Of a stretch of 64,000 nt of DNA, positions 8,779-16,594 are shown piece after piece; within the stretch, counting starts at the first letter, position 1; every line of letters starts with the position of its first letter. The translations under genes were made by a program, and so were the position numbers. The notes under the pieces are model-generated. The model was not told the DNA's origin. It saw only the letters and a list, made by a program, of their open reading frames with translations, and did not search any database. The DNA is from Actinacidiphila epipremni (lineage in GTDB: Bacteria; Actinomycetota; Actinomycetes; Streptomycetales; Streptomycetaceae): contig NZ_JAATEJ010000001.1 in assembly GCF_012034175.1 (NCBI RefSeq), positions 372,001-436,000 on the forward strand, in the 5' to 3' direction.

Positions 8779-9428
8779 GTGCGGACGGCAGCGGCCGGGG
8801 CCGCAGGATCGTGCTGTGGCGGCACGGCCAGACCGAGTGGAACCTGGAGCGCCGCTTCCAGGGCAACACCGACATCGGCCTGACCGGGACCGGTGTGGCC
8901 CAGGCCCGCCGGGCCGCCCGGCTGCTCGCCGCCCTCCGGCCCGACGCGATCATCTCCTCGGACCTGCGCCGGGCCGCCGCGACCGCCGCGGAGCTGTCGG
9001 CGCTCACCGGCCTGCCTGTCACGCACCACAAGGCCCTCCAGGAGACGTACGCCGGCCACTGGCAGGGCCTGACGCACGACGAGATCCTGGCGGCGTACGG
9101 CGAGCAGTATGCGGCGTGGAAGCGTGGCGAGCCGGTGCGCCGGGGCGGCGGCGAGCTGGAGACCGAGGTCGCCGACCGGGCCGCCCCGGTCGTGCTGGCC
9201 GCGGCGGACGACCTCGCGGACGGCGGGGTGCTCGTCGTGGTCAGCCACGGCGGCACGATCCGCACCACCATCGGCCGCCTGCTGGGCCTGGAGCCCACGA
9301 CGTGGGAGTCGCTGGGCGGGCTGTCCAACTGCTGCTGGTCCGTCCTCGGCGAGGGCGCCCGCGGCTGGCGCCTGACCGAGCACAACGCGGGGACTCTGCC
9401 CGAGCCGGTCCTGGGCGACGACACGTAG
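8775..9428 (+). CDS. Histidine phosphatase family protein (phosphoglycerate mutase-like)
   Basis: A roughly 217-residue protein of the histidine phosphatase superfamily. The catalytic RHG motif lies in VLWRHGQTEWN and the second histidine in VVVSHGGTIRT; ISSDLRRAAATA and GHWQGL also match. It is probably a phosphatase rather than a glycolytic mutase. No ATG is sensibly placed. The best candidate is CTG 8775, which overlaps the rsfS stop as CTGA and has GGAG 7 bases upstream. GTG 8811 is in frame but would remove the conserved first strand. The exact start is therefore uncertain. The tRNA-Ala gene follows. Confidence 0.85.
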   Translation: MSADGSGRGRRIVLWRHGQTEWNLERRFQGNTDIGLTGTGVAQARRAARLLAALRPDAIISSDLRRAAATAAELSALTGLPVTHHKALQETYAGHWQGLTHDEILAAYGEQYAAWKRGEPVRRGGGELETEVADRAAPVVLAAADDLADGGVLVVVSHGGTIRTTIGRLLGLEPTTWESLGGLSNCCWSVLGEGARGWRLTEHNAGTLPEPVLGDDT

Positions 9429-9567
9429 CGCCGCCGCGGGCCGGGCGGGGGTGTGGGCGCGGCTATGGGGCCGTGGGCTGGGCCGGGGGCTGGGCCGGGG
9501 GCGCGATTTCGTTTCCGGTCCACCGAGCGGCTATGCTTCTCACGTCGTCAGGGCGCACCTGGCGCAC

Positions 9568-9621
<54 letters not shown>

Positions 9622-9640
<19 letters not shown>

Positions 9641-10677
9641 CGCGTGAGAGAGCGAGGCATGTCCGCGGAAGACGCGGACGGGTCTCGCTCTTTGCTTTTC
9701 CGCGAGGCGTCGCCCCCCTCGCGGTCGGCGAGGATGACGGACAGCTTGCGGCCGTGCTCGGAGCAGCCCACCACCGGGTCGGTGAAGCTCCGCAGCGTCT
9801 CGATACGGCGCCGGTCCTCCTCGCTCACCGGCGTGTAGACGACGTAGCGGTGCTCGGCCATCCCGTCGATGCTCAGCGACATCGACGACAGCGTCACCAC
9901 GCCCACCGCCTGGTGCTGGAAGGTCTTGATCCGCTTGCCGGGCGCGGCCACGTCACCGCTCGCCCACAGCTGCGCGAAGGTCGCGCTGGACTCGACCATC
10001 AGTTGGATGAAGGACTCCCACGCCGGCTCGCCCACATGCCGCCCGTAGCTCCTGCGCACCTGCGCGACCATCCACGGCAGCTCGTCCGCGCTGTTGACGA
10101 AGGTCTGGCAGCACGCGGGCACGGTGAAGAGCTTGTAGAGCACATTGCGCTCCCAGCGCTCCACGATCGACGTCATCGGCCACATCGCGCGGTACGTCGC
10201 GTTGGTGGCGCGTACGTCGTAGCGGGCGTTGTAGATCGCGGCGGGCAGCGGATCCAGGGCGTCCAGGATGCCTTGCGTCTCCTCGCCCACGGTGTCGGTG
10301 TCGGCCTCCGGCTCGCGCACGAAGGGGATGCCGGCCAGCCGGTACAGATGCTCGCGCTCGGTGGCGTCCAGCAGCAGCACCCGCGCCACCGCGTCCAGCA
10401 CCTGCACGCTGGCGTTGATCGGCCGCCCCTGCTCCAGCCAGGTGTACCAGGTCACCCCGACACCGGCGAGCTGCGCGACCTCCTCGCGGCGCAGCCCCGG
10501 CGTGCGGCGGCGCAGGCCCGGCGGCATGCCGACGTCCTCGGGCGTCACCCTGGCCCGGCGGCTGCGCAGGAAGGCGGCCAGCTCGGTGCGCCGCGCGGCG
10601 CCCGTGCGCCCGGCGGCGGGCCGGCCGGCGTCCGGGTCGGCGGCGGGGGTACGGGGCACTGCCGGTGACTGGGGCAT
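9622..10677 (-). CDS. XRE-family regulator with MmyB-like ligand-binding domain
   Basis: A 351-residue regulator. The N-terminal helix-turn-helix lies at about residues 28-110 (LRRRTPGLRREEVAQLAGVG, then WYTWLEQGR), followed by the MmyB-type sensor domain (PLPAAIYNARYDVRATNATYRAMW and a C-terminal FTDPVVGCSEHGRKL). It faces an MFS exporter across a 101-base gap with a CTGCCAG palindrome, so it probably represses or activates that gene. The last roughly 24 residues are encoded by the terminator and the 3' end of tRNA-Ala on the other strand. They look like readthrough after loss of the natural stop. Confidence 0.88.
9649..9698 (+). terminator. Hairpin terminator after tRNA-Ala copy 1
   Basis: A stem of AGAGCGAG and GTCCGCG pairs with CGCGGAC and CTCGCTCT, with a 4-base internal mismatch and a 5-base loop, then TTTGCTTTT. 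It resembles the terminator after tRNA copy 2 in sequence but is less perfect. The XRE regulator on the other strand is read through it. Confidence 0.8.
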
Positions 10678-10706
10678 ACCGTCATCGTCCCCGGCGCGGG
10701 CGGCGC

Positions 10707-10723
10707 CTGCCAGGTGCTGGCAG
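10707..10723. promoter_or_regulatory. Palindromic operator between regulator and exporter
   Basis: A perfect 7-base inverted repeat, CTGCCAG-GTG-CTGGCAG, lies in the divergent region between the XRE regulator and the MFS gene. A second related half-site pair (CTGGCAGTACCAG) overlaps its right arm. The position suits an operator for the adjacent regulator; binding is inferred. Confidence 0.55.
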
Positions 10724-10778
10724 TACCAGGATCACGGGGCTCTCGTTACCGGTACCGCGGCGGCGTGAGGGTCGGCGT

Positions 10779-12320
10779 ATGACACATCCCGCACCGAACG
10801 GCGCGCCCGCGACCGGCGCCGTACGCACCGCCCCCGGCAGCACCGCGCACAGCTCCACGACGAACCCGGCCCGTACCGCCACGAGCGACGGGGCGGGGCA
10901 GGCGGGCCGGGCCGGGCCGCCGCCCGGGCTGCTGCTCGGCACCATCCTGATGGGCCAGTTCATGGCCCTCCTCGACGTCTTCATCGTCAACGTCGCCGCG
11001 CCCACCATGCGCGCCGACCTGCACGCCTCGGGCGCGCAGCTGCAACTGGTCATCGCCGGCTACAGCATCAGCTACTCCGTGCTGCTGATCACCGGCGCCC
11101 GGCTCGGCGGCCTGCTCGGCAACCGGCGGCTCTTCCTCGCCGGGCTCGCGCTGTTCACCGCCGCCTCGCTCGCGTGCGGCCTGGCGCAGAACACCGGGGA
11201 GCTGATCGGCTTCCGCTTCGTGCAGGGCGCCGGCTCCGCGCTGATGATCCCGCAGGTGCTGACCCTCATCCAGCTCAACTTCCGCGGCGAGGCCAGGACC
11301 CGGGCGATGAGCGTGTACGCGGCGGTGCTGTCCTCGGGCGCCGCGCTCGGCCAGACCCTCGGCGGGGTGCTGGTCAGCGCCGACCTGTTCGGCACCGGCT
11401 GGCGGCCGGTGTTCCTGGTCAACGTGCCGATCGGGGTGGCGATGCTGATCGTCGCGCCGCGCATCCTCCCGGCCGACGCCCCGCGCGACCGCGGCTCCCA
11501 GCGCGGCCTGGACCTGCCCGGCCTGGTCGTGCTGGCCGCCGCCGTGACGCTGTTCACCGTGCCGCTGGTGCTGGGGCAGGAGGAGGGCTGGCCGGTGTGG
11601 TGCTGGGTGTGCCTGGGCCTGAGCGCGCTGCTGTTCGCGGGGTTCGCGGTGCTGGAGTCGCGGCTCGCCCGGCGCGGCGGTGCGCCGCTGGTGTCGGTAC
11701 GGGTGCTGCGGGCGCCGGGCACGCTGCGGGCGGCGCTGGTCATCACGGCGACGATGGGCTCCAACGCGGGCTTCCTGTTCGCCGTCGCCCTGCACCTGCA
11801 GTCCGGGCTCGGCTTCAGCGCGCTGCGCACCGGCCTGACCTTCGCGGTGGCCGCGGTCACCTTCGGCGGCATCGGCCTGAACTGGAGCCGGCTGCCGCTG
11901 ACGTGGCGGCCGTGGCTGGCCGGCGCGGGCCTCGTCGTCGCCGCGGTGTCGTTCGCGGGCCTGGGCCTGGCGCTGCACGGCGGCGGGGACGGCGGGGCGG
12001 CGCTCTACGTGTGCCTGGCGACGCTGGGCCTGGGCCTCGGGCTGGGCTTCAGCCCCACCCTGACCCTCGCGCTGTCCACGATCGCCCCGCAGGACGCGCC
12101 GGACGCGAGCGGCCTGCTGGCCACCGTCACGCAGCTGGCCCAGCTCGTCGGCGTCGCGACCATCGGCACGCTCTACCTCAACCGGCTGACCGGCGCCGGC
12201 GCGCACGCCTCGGCGCGCGCGTACGGCGTGACGTCCGTGGCGATGACCGCGGTGTGCGTGGCGGGCGCCGCGGTGGCCCTCACCCGGCCCCGCCGCCGTA
12301 CCGCCCGTACCGCGGGCTGA
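10779..12320 (+). CDS. MFS drug exporter, DHA2 type
   Basis: A 513-residue major facilitator with about 14 hydrophobic segments, typical of the proton-driven DHA2 family. Helix 1 carries MGQFMALLDVFIVNVAAPTM (conserved D in LDxxIVNVA). The loop 2-3 region has ARLGGLLGNRR (motif A) and the fifth helix a motif C-like stretch. The N-terminal 45 residues are a Pro/Ala-rich cytoplasmic lead. I chose ATG 10779 after GAGGG; a frame opening at 10665 would overlap the operator. Divergent from the XRE regulator, which suggests induction by its substrate. The substrate cannot be told from sequence. Confidence 0.92.
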   Translation: MTHPAPNGAPATGAVRTAPGSTAHSSTTNPARTATSDGAGQAGRAGPPPGLLLGTILMGQFMALLDVFIVNVAAPTMRADLHASGAQLQLVIAGYSISYSVLLITGARLGGLLGNRRLFLAGLALFTAASLACGLAQNTGELIGFRFVQGAGSALMIPQVLTLIQLNFRGEARTRAMSVYAAVLSSGAALGQTLGGVLVSADLFGTGWRPVFLVNVPIGVAMLIVAPRILPADAPRDRGSQRGLDLPGLVVLAAAVTLFTVPLVLGQEEGWPVWCWVCLGLSALLFAGFAVLESRLARRGGAPLVSVRVLRAPGTLRAALVITATMGSNAGFLFAVALHLQSGLGFSALRTGLTFAVAAVTFGGIGLNWSRLPLTWRPWLAGAGLVVAAVSFAGLGLALHGGGDGGAALYVCLATLGLGLGLGFSPTLTLALSTIAPQDAPDASGLLATVTQLAQLVGVATIGTLYLNRLTGAGAHASARAYGVTSVAMTAVCVAGAAVALTRPRRRTARTAG

Positions 12321-12418
12321 CCGGCCGTCCGCGCCGGGCGCGTCCCACGGGGGAGCGCCCGGCGCGGCGTACGCGTGCGGTGCCCGGCGGCCGGTCACGG
12401 GGGCCGGGCCGGGCGGGC

Positions 12419-13492
12419 TCAGGCGCCGAGCGGCGGGTAGTCGGTGTAGCCGCGGTCGCCGCCGCCGTAGTACGTCGCCCGGTCCGCGTCGTTGAAGGGG
12501 CCGCCCGCGCGCAGCCGCGCCGGCAGGTCCGGGTTGGCCAGGAAGAGCGTGCCGTACGCGACCATGTCGGCGGTGCCGTCCTCGACCAGGGCCAGCTCGC
12601 CGGGGCCCGCGTGGCCGCCGCCCGCCGAGCGCGGGTTGAGGATCAGCACACCGGGGAAGCGCTTGCGCAGCTCCAGCGTCAGGGTCCGCTCGCAGCTCTC
12701 GACCAGGTGCAGGTAGCCGGGGCCGATCGGCTCCAGCGCCCGCAGCAGCGCGGTGTAGGCCGGCTCCGGGTCGGGCTCGTCGATGTCGCCGAGCCGGTTG
12801 CCCGGCGAGATGCGCAGGCCCGTGCGCTCCGGCCCGATCGCGTCGGCGACCGCCCGGACCAGCTCCGCGGCGAACCGCGCCCGCCGCTCGGGGGTGCCGC
12901 CCCAGGCGTCGGTGCGGACGTTGGAGTTGGGCGCGAGGAACTGGTGGGCGAGATAGCCGTTGGCGGCGTGCACCTCGACCCCGTCGAAGCCGGCGGCGAC
13001 CGCGTTGCGCGCGGCGGCGGCGTGCTCGTCCAGGACCCGCGCGATGCCGTCCTCGTCCAGCTCGGCCGGCTCCTCGAACTCCTGCGGGCCCGCGGCGGTG
13101 TAGATGGTGCCCTGGGGCGTGACGGCCGACGCGCTCACCGTGCGCAGTCCCTCGGGCAGCAGCGAGCGGTGGCCGATCCGCCCGGTGTGCATGAGCTGGG
13201 CGACGATCCGCCCGCCGGCCTCGTGCACCGCGTCGGTCACCCGCCGCCATCCGGCGACCTGCTCGGCGCTGTGCAGCCCCGGCGTGTCCGGATACCCCTG
13301 GCCGCCCACCGACGGCTGCGTGCCCTCGGTGACGATCAGCCCGGCGGAGGCGCGCTGCGCGTAATACGCCGCGGTGCTCGCGGTCGGGCTGAGCCCCGGG
13401 CCGTACGCCCGGCTGCGGGTCATCGGGGCCATCACGATCCGGTTGGGCAGCCGCCTGCCGCCCAGGTCGATCGGGTCGAAAGCAGTGGTCAC
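12419..13492 (-). CDS. Alkene reductase, old yellow enzyme family
   Basis: A 357-residue FMN-dependent oxidoreductase of the NemA/OYE type that reduces activated alkenes or nitro compounds with NAD(P)H. Features are RIVMAPMTRSRA, EGTQPSVGGQGYP, QLMHTGRIGH, and the GVEVHAANGYLAHQFLAPNSN block with the substrate-binding H/N pair (HAAN) and the catalytic Tyr in the GYL segment. The C-terminus has DMVAYGTLFLANPDLP. GTG 13492 follows a strong GAGGGAG site. The gene is convergent with the MFS exporter and lies between the two tRNA-Ala genes. Confidence 0.95.
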   Translation of the reverse strand: MTTAFDPIDLGGRRLPNRIVMAPMTRSRAYGPGLSPTASTAAYYAQRASAGLIVTEGTQPSVGGQGYPDTPGLHSAEQVAGWRRVTDAVHEAGGRIVAQLMHTGRIGHRSLLPEGLRTVSASAVTPQGTIYTAAGPQEFEEPAELDEDGIARVLDEHAAAARNAVAAGFDGVEVHAANGYLAHQFLAPNSNVRTDAWGGTPERRARFAAELVRAVADAIGPERTGLRISPGNRLGDIDEPDPEPAYTALLRALEPIGPGYLHLVESCERTLTLELRKRFPGVLILNPRSAGGGHAGPGELALVEDGTADMVAYGTLFLANPDLPARLRAGGPFNDADRATYYGGGDRGYTDYPPLGA

Positions 13493-13616
13493 AGCGCTCC
13501 CTCACCCCTGGAGTCCTCATCGGCCGCACCACCGTAACCCGCGGACCACCGTCCAATTGTTGACACTTCATGAACATCCCCGCGGCCCCGCGGGTGCCTG
13601 CGGCGCGGAAACGGAT

Positions 13617-13647
13617 TTGCTCCCGCCGCCCACCCACCGTGTAAAGT
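13617..13647 (+). promoter_or_regulatory. Candidate promoter of tRNA-Ala copy 2
   Basis: A TTGCTC -35-like hexamer (13617-13622) and a TGTAAAGT -10 region (13640-13647) are spaced 17-19 bases apart and end about 37 bases before the tRNA. The sequence is clearly richer in AT than its surroundings. Confidence 0.55.
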
Positions 13648-13683
13648 AACCCCAGGTCGCCGGGGCAGCCCGGCCGGCCGCGA

Positions 13684-13756
<73 letters not shown>

Positions 13757-13761
13757 CGGGC

Positions 13762-13816
13762 GAGAGGGCGAGATGTGTCCGCAGAAAGCGCGGACACATC
13801 TCGCCCTCTCCTTTTT
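13762..13816 (+). terminator. Perfect hairpin terminator after tRNA-Ala copy 2
   Basis: Two 21-base arms (13762-13782 and 13790-13810) pair without mismatch around a 7-base loop and are followed by CTTTTTG. It shares the GAGxGxGCGAG and GTCCGCG core with the terminator behind tRNA copy 1, so tRNA and terminator seem to have been copied together. Confidence 0.92.
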
Positions 13817-14320
13817 GCCCGGCTGCGCCTCGCCTGAGCAGGGCTCCGCCACCCGCACCCCCCCGCGCGGCGGGCGCGGGTCGGGGGATTGTCGTACCGC
13901 CGGGCGTGGGACCGGGGCGGGTGGGGTGCGTGCTTCGCGGGGCGGGGCGTAGTAGGTCTAGGGGTCGTTACCGAAACGGAACCGGAGGGCCCCTGTGCGT
14001 ACGGCCGAGGAACAGGGACTACGGCGGTTTCCCGCCAGGCAACCGGACGGACGGCCCGTCAGCTCGCTGGGTGACCTGGCATGACGGCTGGTCAGCGCCC
14101 CGCGGACAACGGCTTGATACGAACTCGATCTGACGGCACAGGGTCAGGTCCGGTTCCCGCAGGGACGTTTCCTTGACCTGCTCTTGGCGAAATCGTGGCC
14201 CTGGCATGAACTGATCAGCGACAGAGTGGCGCTTTGCGGTGCGGCGTGTACGCATAGCGGCGACACCGCAGAGTGCGACCAAACGCGACAACGCGACAAC
14301 TCGCTTCGCATGGGGGTTAC
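13817..14320. other. Noncoding region upstream of S53 protease
   Basis: About 500 bases without a convincing gene. Short frames here lack a ribosome binding site and family features. A CCTGGCATGA element occurs twice, near 14070 and near 14199, each followed closely by TCAGCG. A TTGACC hexamer lies near 14173. The region is less GC-rich than the neighbouring genes. It may hold the protease promoter and an untranslated leader; I could not match it to a known riboswitch. Confidence 0.5.
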
Positions 14321-16282
14321 ATGAGATTTGAGCGCAAAAGAACGCGTGTGGGACTGGTGGCCGCCGCCGCGCTGCCGCTGGTCGCCAGCGCGCTCGCGCT
14401 TTCGACCCAGTCCGCGTCGGCCGACCAGGCCTCGGGACGTCAACTCCTGACCGGCACCAAGCCGCAGTGGGCCACCGCCCAGGCGGACAAGGGTGCCACG
14501 GCCGACTCCGCCAAGGTGACCGTCCGGGTCTACCTCGCGGGCAAGGACGCCAAGGGCCTCGCCGCCTACGCGAAGTCCGTGTCGGACCCGAACTCCGCCG
14601 ACTACGGCCACTACCTGACGGCGGCGCAGGCGCAGAAGGCCTACGGCGCGACCAAGGAGCAGGTGGCCGCGGTCACCGCGTGGCTGAAGTCGGCCGGCCT
14701 GAAGGTCACCGGCAGCAACCAGCACTACCTCACCGTCACCGGTGACGTGGCCGCCGCCGAGAAGGCGTTCGGCACCCAGCTGCACAACTACACCAAGTCG
14801 GGCCACGTCTACCGCGCGCCCACCGGCACCGCCTCCGCGCCCGCGTCCCTCAAGGGCGCGGTGCTCACCGTCACGGGCCTGGACACCGCTCCGAAGAAGT
14901 CCACCCACGACGACGAGCTGCCGCCCCCCGGCGAGGTCTTCAAGAACGCCGGGCCGTTCTCCACGTACTACGGCTCCAAGACCGCCTCGAAGTACCCGAG
15001 CGCGTACGGCAGCAAGGCGCCCTACGCGATCCAGGGCTACACCGGCGACCAGCTGCGGGCCGCGTACGGCGCCGGCAAGTACACCGGCAAGGGCGTCACT
15101 GTCGCGATCACCGACGCGTACGCCTCGCCGTACATCGCCCAGGACGCGGCGCGCTACGCCAAGGACACCGGCGGCCAGAAGTACAAGAAGGGCCAGCTCA
15201 GCCAGGTGCTGCCGAGCGACTACAACAGCACCGAGGACTGCGACGCCGGCGGCTGGTACGGCGAGGAGACGCTCGACGTCGAGGCCGTGCACGCGGTCGC
15301 GCCGGACGCCGACATCGTCTACGTCGGCGGTGCCTCCTGCTTCGACGACGACCTGCTCGACGCGCTCAACAAGGTCGTCGACAACCACCTCGCCGACATC
15401 GTCTCCAACTCCTGGGGCGACGTCGAGGCCAACGAGACGCCCGACATCGCGGCGGCCTACGACCAGGTCTTCCAGCAGGGCGCGGTCGAGGGCATCGGCT
15501 TCTACTTCTCCTCCGGCGACTCGGGCGACAACGTCGCCTCGACCGGTGTGAAGCAGGCCGACACCCCCGGCAACTCCCCGTGGGCCACCTCCGTGGGCGG
15601 CACCTCGCTCGCGGTCGGCAAGAACGACAAGTACCTGTTCGAGACCGGCTGGGGCACCCTGCGCGCCCCGCTGTCGGCCGACGGCAAGAGCTGGACCGGC
15701 TTCCCCGGCCCGTACACCTCGGGCGCCGGCGGCGGCACCAGCAAGCTCTACGACCAGCCGTACTACCAGCGCGGCGTGGTCCCGGACTCGCTGGCCCTCG
15801 CCAACGGCGGCGGCGTCAAGCAGCGCGTCGAGCCCGACATCTCCGCGGTCGCCGACCCGAACACCGGCTTCCTGGTCGGGCAGACCCAGTCGTACCCCGA
15901 CGGGTCGCTGAAGTACAGCACGTACCGCATCGGCGGCACGTCGCTGGCCGCCCCGGTCATCGCCGGCGTCCAGGCGCTCGCCGAGCAGGCGCGGCACGGC
16001 ATCGCCATCGGCTTCGCCAACCCGCTGATCTACTCCAAGTACGGCACGCCGGTCTACCACGACGTGACCGACCACCCGCTCGGCCAGGGCCAGGGCCTCG
16101 CGGTGGTCCGGGTGGACTACGCGAACTCGCTGGACGACTCCGACGGCACGATCGTGTCGCTGCGGACGCTCGGCGCCGACGCGTCGCTGCACGCCACGGT
16201 CGGCTACGACGACGTCACCGGCGTGGGCACGCCCGCGAAGGGGTACGTCACCTCGTCGCTGCCGCCCAAGCACAAGAAGTAG
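14321..16282 (+). CDS. Secreted S53 serine-carboxyl protease (sedolisin/kumamolisin type)
   Basis: A 653-residue exported endopeptidase. A signal peptide (MRFERKRTRVG, then a hydrophobic core ending near SASA) precedes a pro-kumamolisin activation domain (about residues 60-205). The catalytic domain has the Glu/Asp pair in GEETLDVEAVHAVAP, the oxyanion Asp in SSGDSGDN, and the catalytic Ser in GGTSLAAPVIAG. The C-terminal calcium site matches DDVTGVGTP. All key residues appear present, so it should be active, probably at low pH. ATG 14321 follows GGGGGTT. It lies between the tRNA-bracketed island and leuS. Confidence 0.93.
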   Translation: MRFERKRTRVGLVAAAALPLVASALALSTQSASADQASGRQLLTGTKPQWATAQADKGATADSAKVTVRVYLAGKDAKGLAAYAKSVSDPNSADYGHYLTAAQAQKAYGATKEQVAAVTAWLKSAGLKVTGSNQHYLTVTGDVAAAEKAFGTQLHNYTKSGHVYRAPTGTASAPASLKGAVLTVTGLDTAPKKSTHDDELPPPGEVFKNAGPFSTYYGSKTASKYPSAYGSKAPYAIQGYTGDQLRAAYGAGKYTGKGVTVAITDAYASPYIAQDAARYAKDTGGQKYKKGQLSQVLPSDYNSTEDCDAGGWYGEETLDVEAVHAVAPDADIVYVGGASCFDDDLLDALNKVVDNHLADIVSNSWGDVEANETPDIAAAYDQVFQQGAVEGIGFYFSSGDSGDNVASTGVKQADTPGNSPWATSVGGTSLAVGKNDKYLFETGWGTLRAPLSADGKSWTGFPGPYTSGAGGGTSKLYDQPYYQRGVVPDSLALANGGGVKQRVEPDISAVADPNTGFLVGQTQSYPDGSLKYSTYRIGGTSLAAPVIAGVQALAEQARHGIAIGFANPLIYSKYGTPVYHDVTDHPLGQGQGLAVVRVDYANSLDDSDGTIVSLRTLGADASLHATVGYDDVTGVGTPAKGYVTSSLPPKHKK

Positions 16283-16307
16283 CCGCAAGAAGTAACAGCG
16301 GCACACC

Positions 16308-16345
16308 GTACGGCCCCGCACCTTCGCGAAGGTGCGGGGCCGTAC
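16308..16345. terminator. 38-bp perfect palindrome after S53 protease
   Basis: Two 19-base arms pair with no loop other than the central bases (GTACGGCCCCGC...GCGGGGCCGTAC). It lies 26 bases after the protease stop and has no T-run, as is common for actinobacterial terminators. Three GTACCACG copies follow, at about 16342, 16374 and 16392. Confidence 0.75.
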
Positions 16346-16416
16346 CACGTCCGCCGCCCGCCGCCCGGCGGCCGTACCACGTACCGGGCACGTACCACGG
16401 CCGGTGGCCGCTGCGG

Positions 16417-16422
16417 TAATCT
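16417..16422 (+). promoter_or_regulatory. -10 element of the leuS leader transcript
   Basis: TAATCT lies 7 bases before the leader-peptide ATG at 16429. A transcript starting at the usual distance would begin at or next to that ATG, making the leader peptide leaderless. The -35 region is not obvious. Confidence 0.5.
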
Positions 16423-16428
16423 GATGCC

Positions 16429-16470
16429 ATGCGACGAGCCGTGCGCCTCCTGCTTAGCGAGCCGCGCTGA
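16429..16470 (+). CDS. Leucine-rich leader peptide of leuS attenuator
   Basis: A 13-residue frame, MRRAVRLLLSEPR, has three consecutive leucine codons (CTC CTG CTT, 16447-16455). An intrinsic terminator follows 24 bases after the stop, and then leuS. This is the classic layout of ribosome-mediated attenuation: stalling at the leucine codons when charged tRNA-Leu is scarce would favour readthrough into leuS. The sequence CCTCCTGC occurs both in the leader and in the terminator stem, offering competing pairings. The assignment is by pattern; the peptide itself need not be functional. Confidence 0.8.
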   Translation: MRRAVRLLLSEPR

Positions 16471-16493
16471 CCACGAACCACGTCAGTGCGGCA

Positions 16494-16518
16494 CCCCTCC
16501 TGCGCGAGGGGCTTTTTT
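16494..16518 (+). terminator. Attenuator terminator upstream of leuS
   Basis: The stem CCCCTC pairs with GAGGGG around a 6-base loop (CTGCGC) and is followed by CTTTTTTG. This intrinsic terminator in the 5' region is the distal half of the leu attenuator. Confidence 0.85.
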
Positions 16519-16594
16519 GTTTGCCCCGCGAGCACGCACCCGAGGCAGCAGATGGCCGTAGCAGCCGTCATGACATCGATGGAGTACCGAAACG

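Noticed and set aside
13980-14110. Riboswitch (c-di-AMP or cobalamin type) before the S53 protease
   Set aside because: Some short motifs looked suggestive, but I could not place the conserved core of any known class, so I only describe the region as noncoding.
16417-16594. T-box riboswitch upstream of leuS
   Set aside because: No T-box core sequence or specifier stem is visible. A leader peptide with consecutive Leu codons and a terminator explains the region better.
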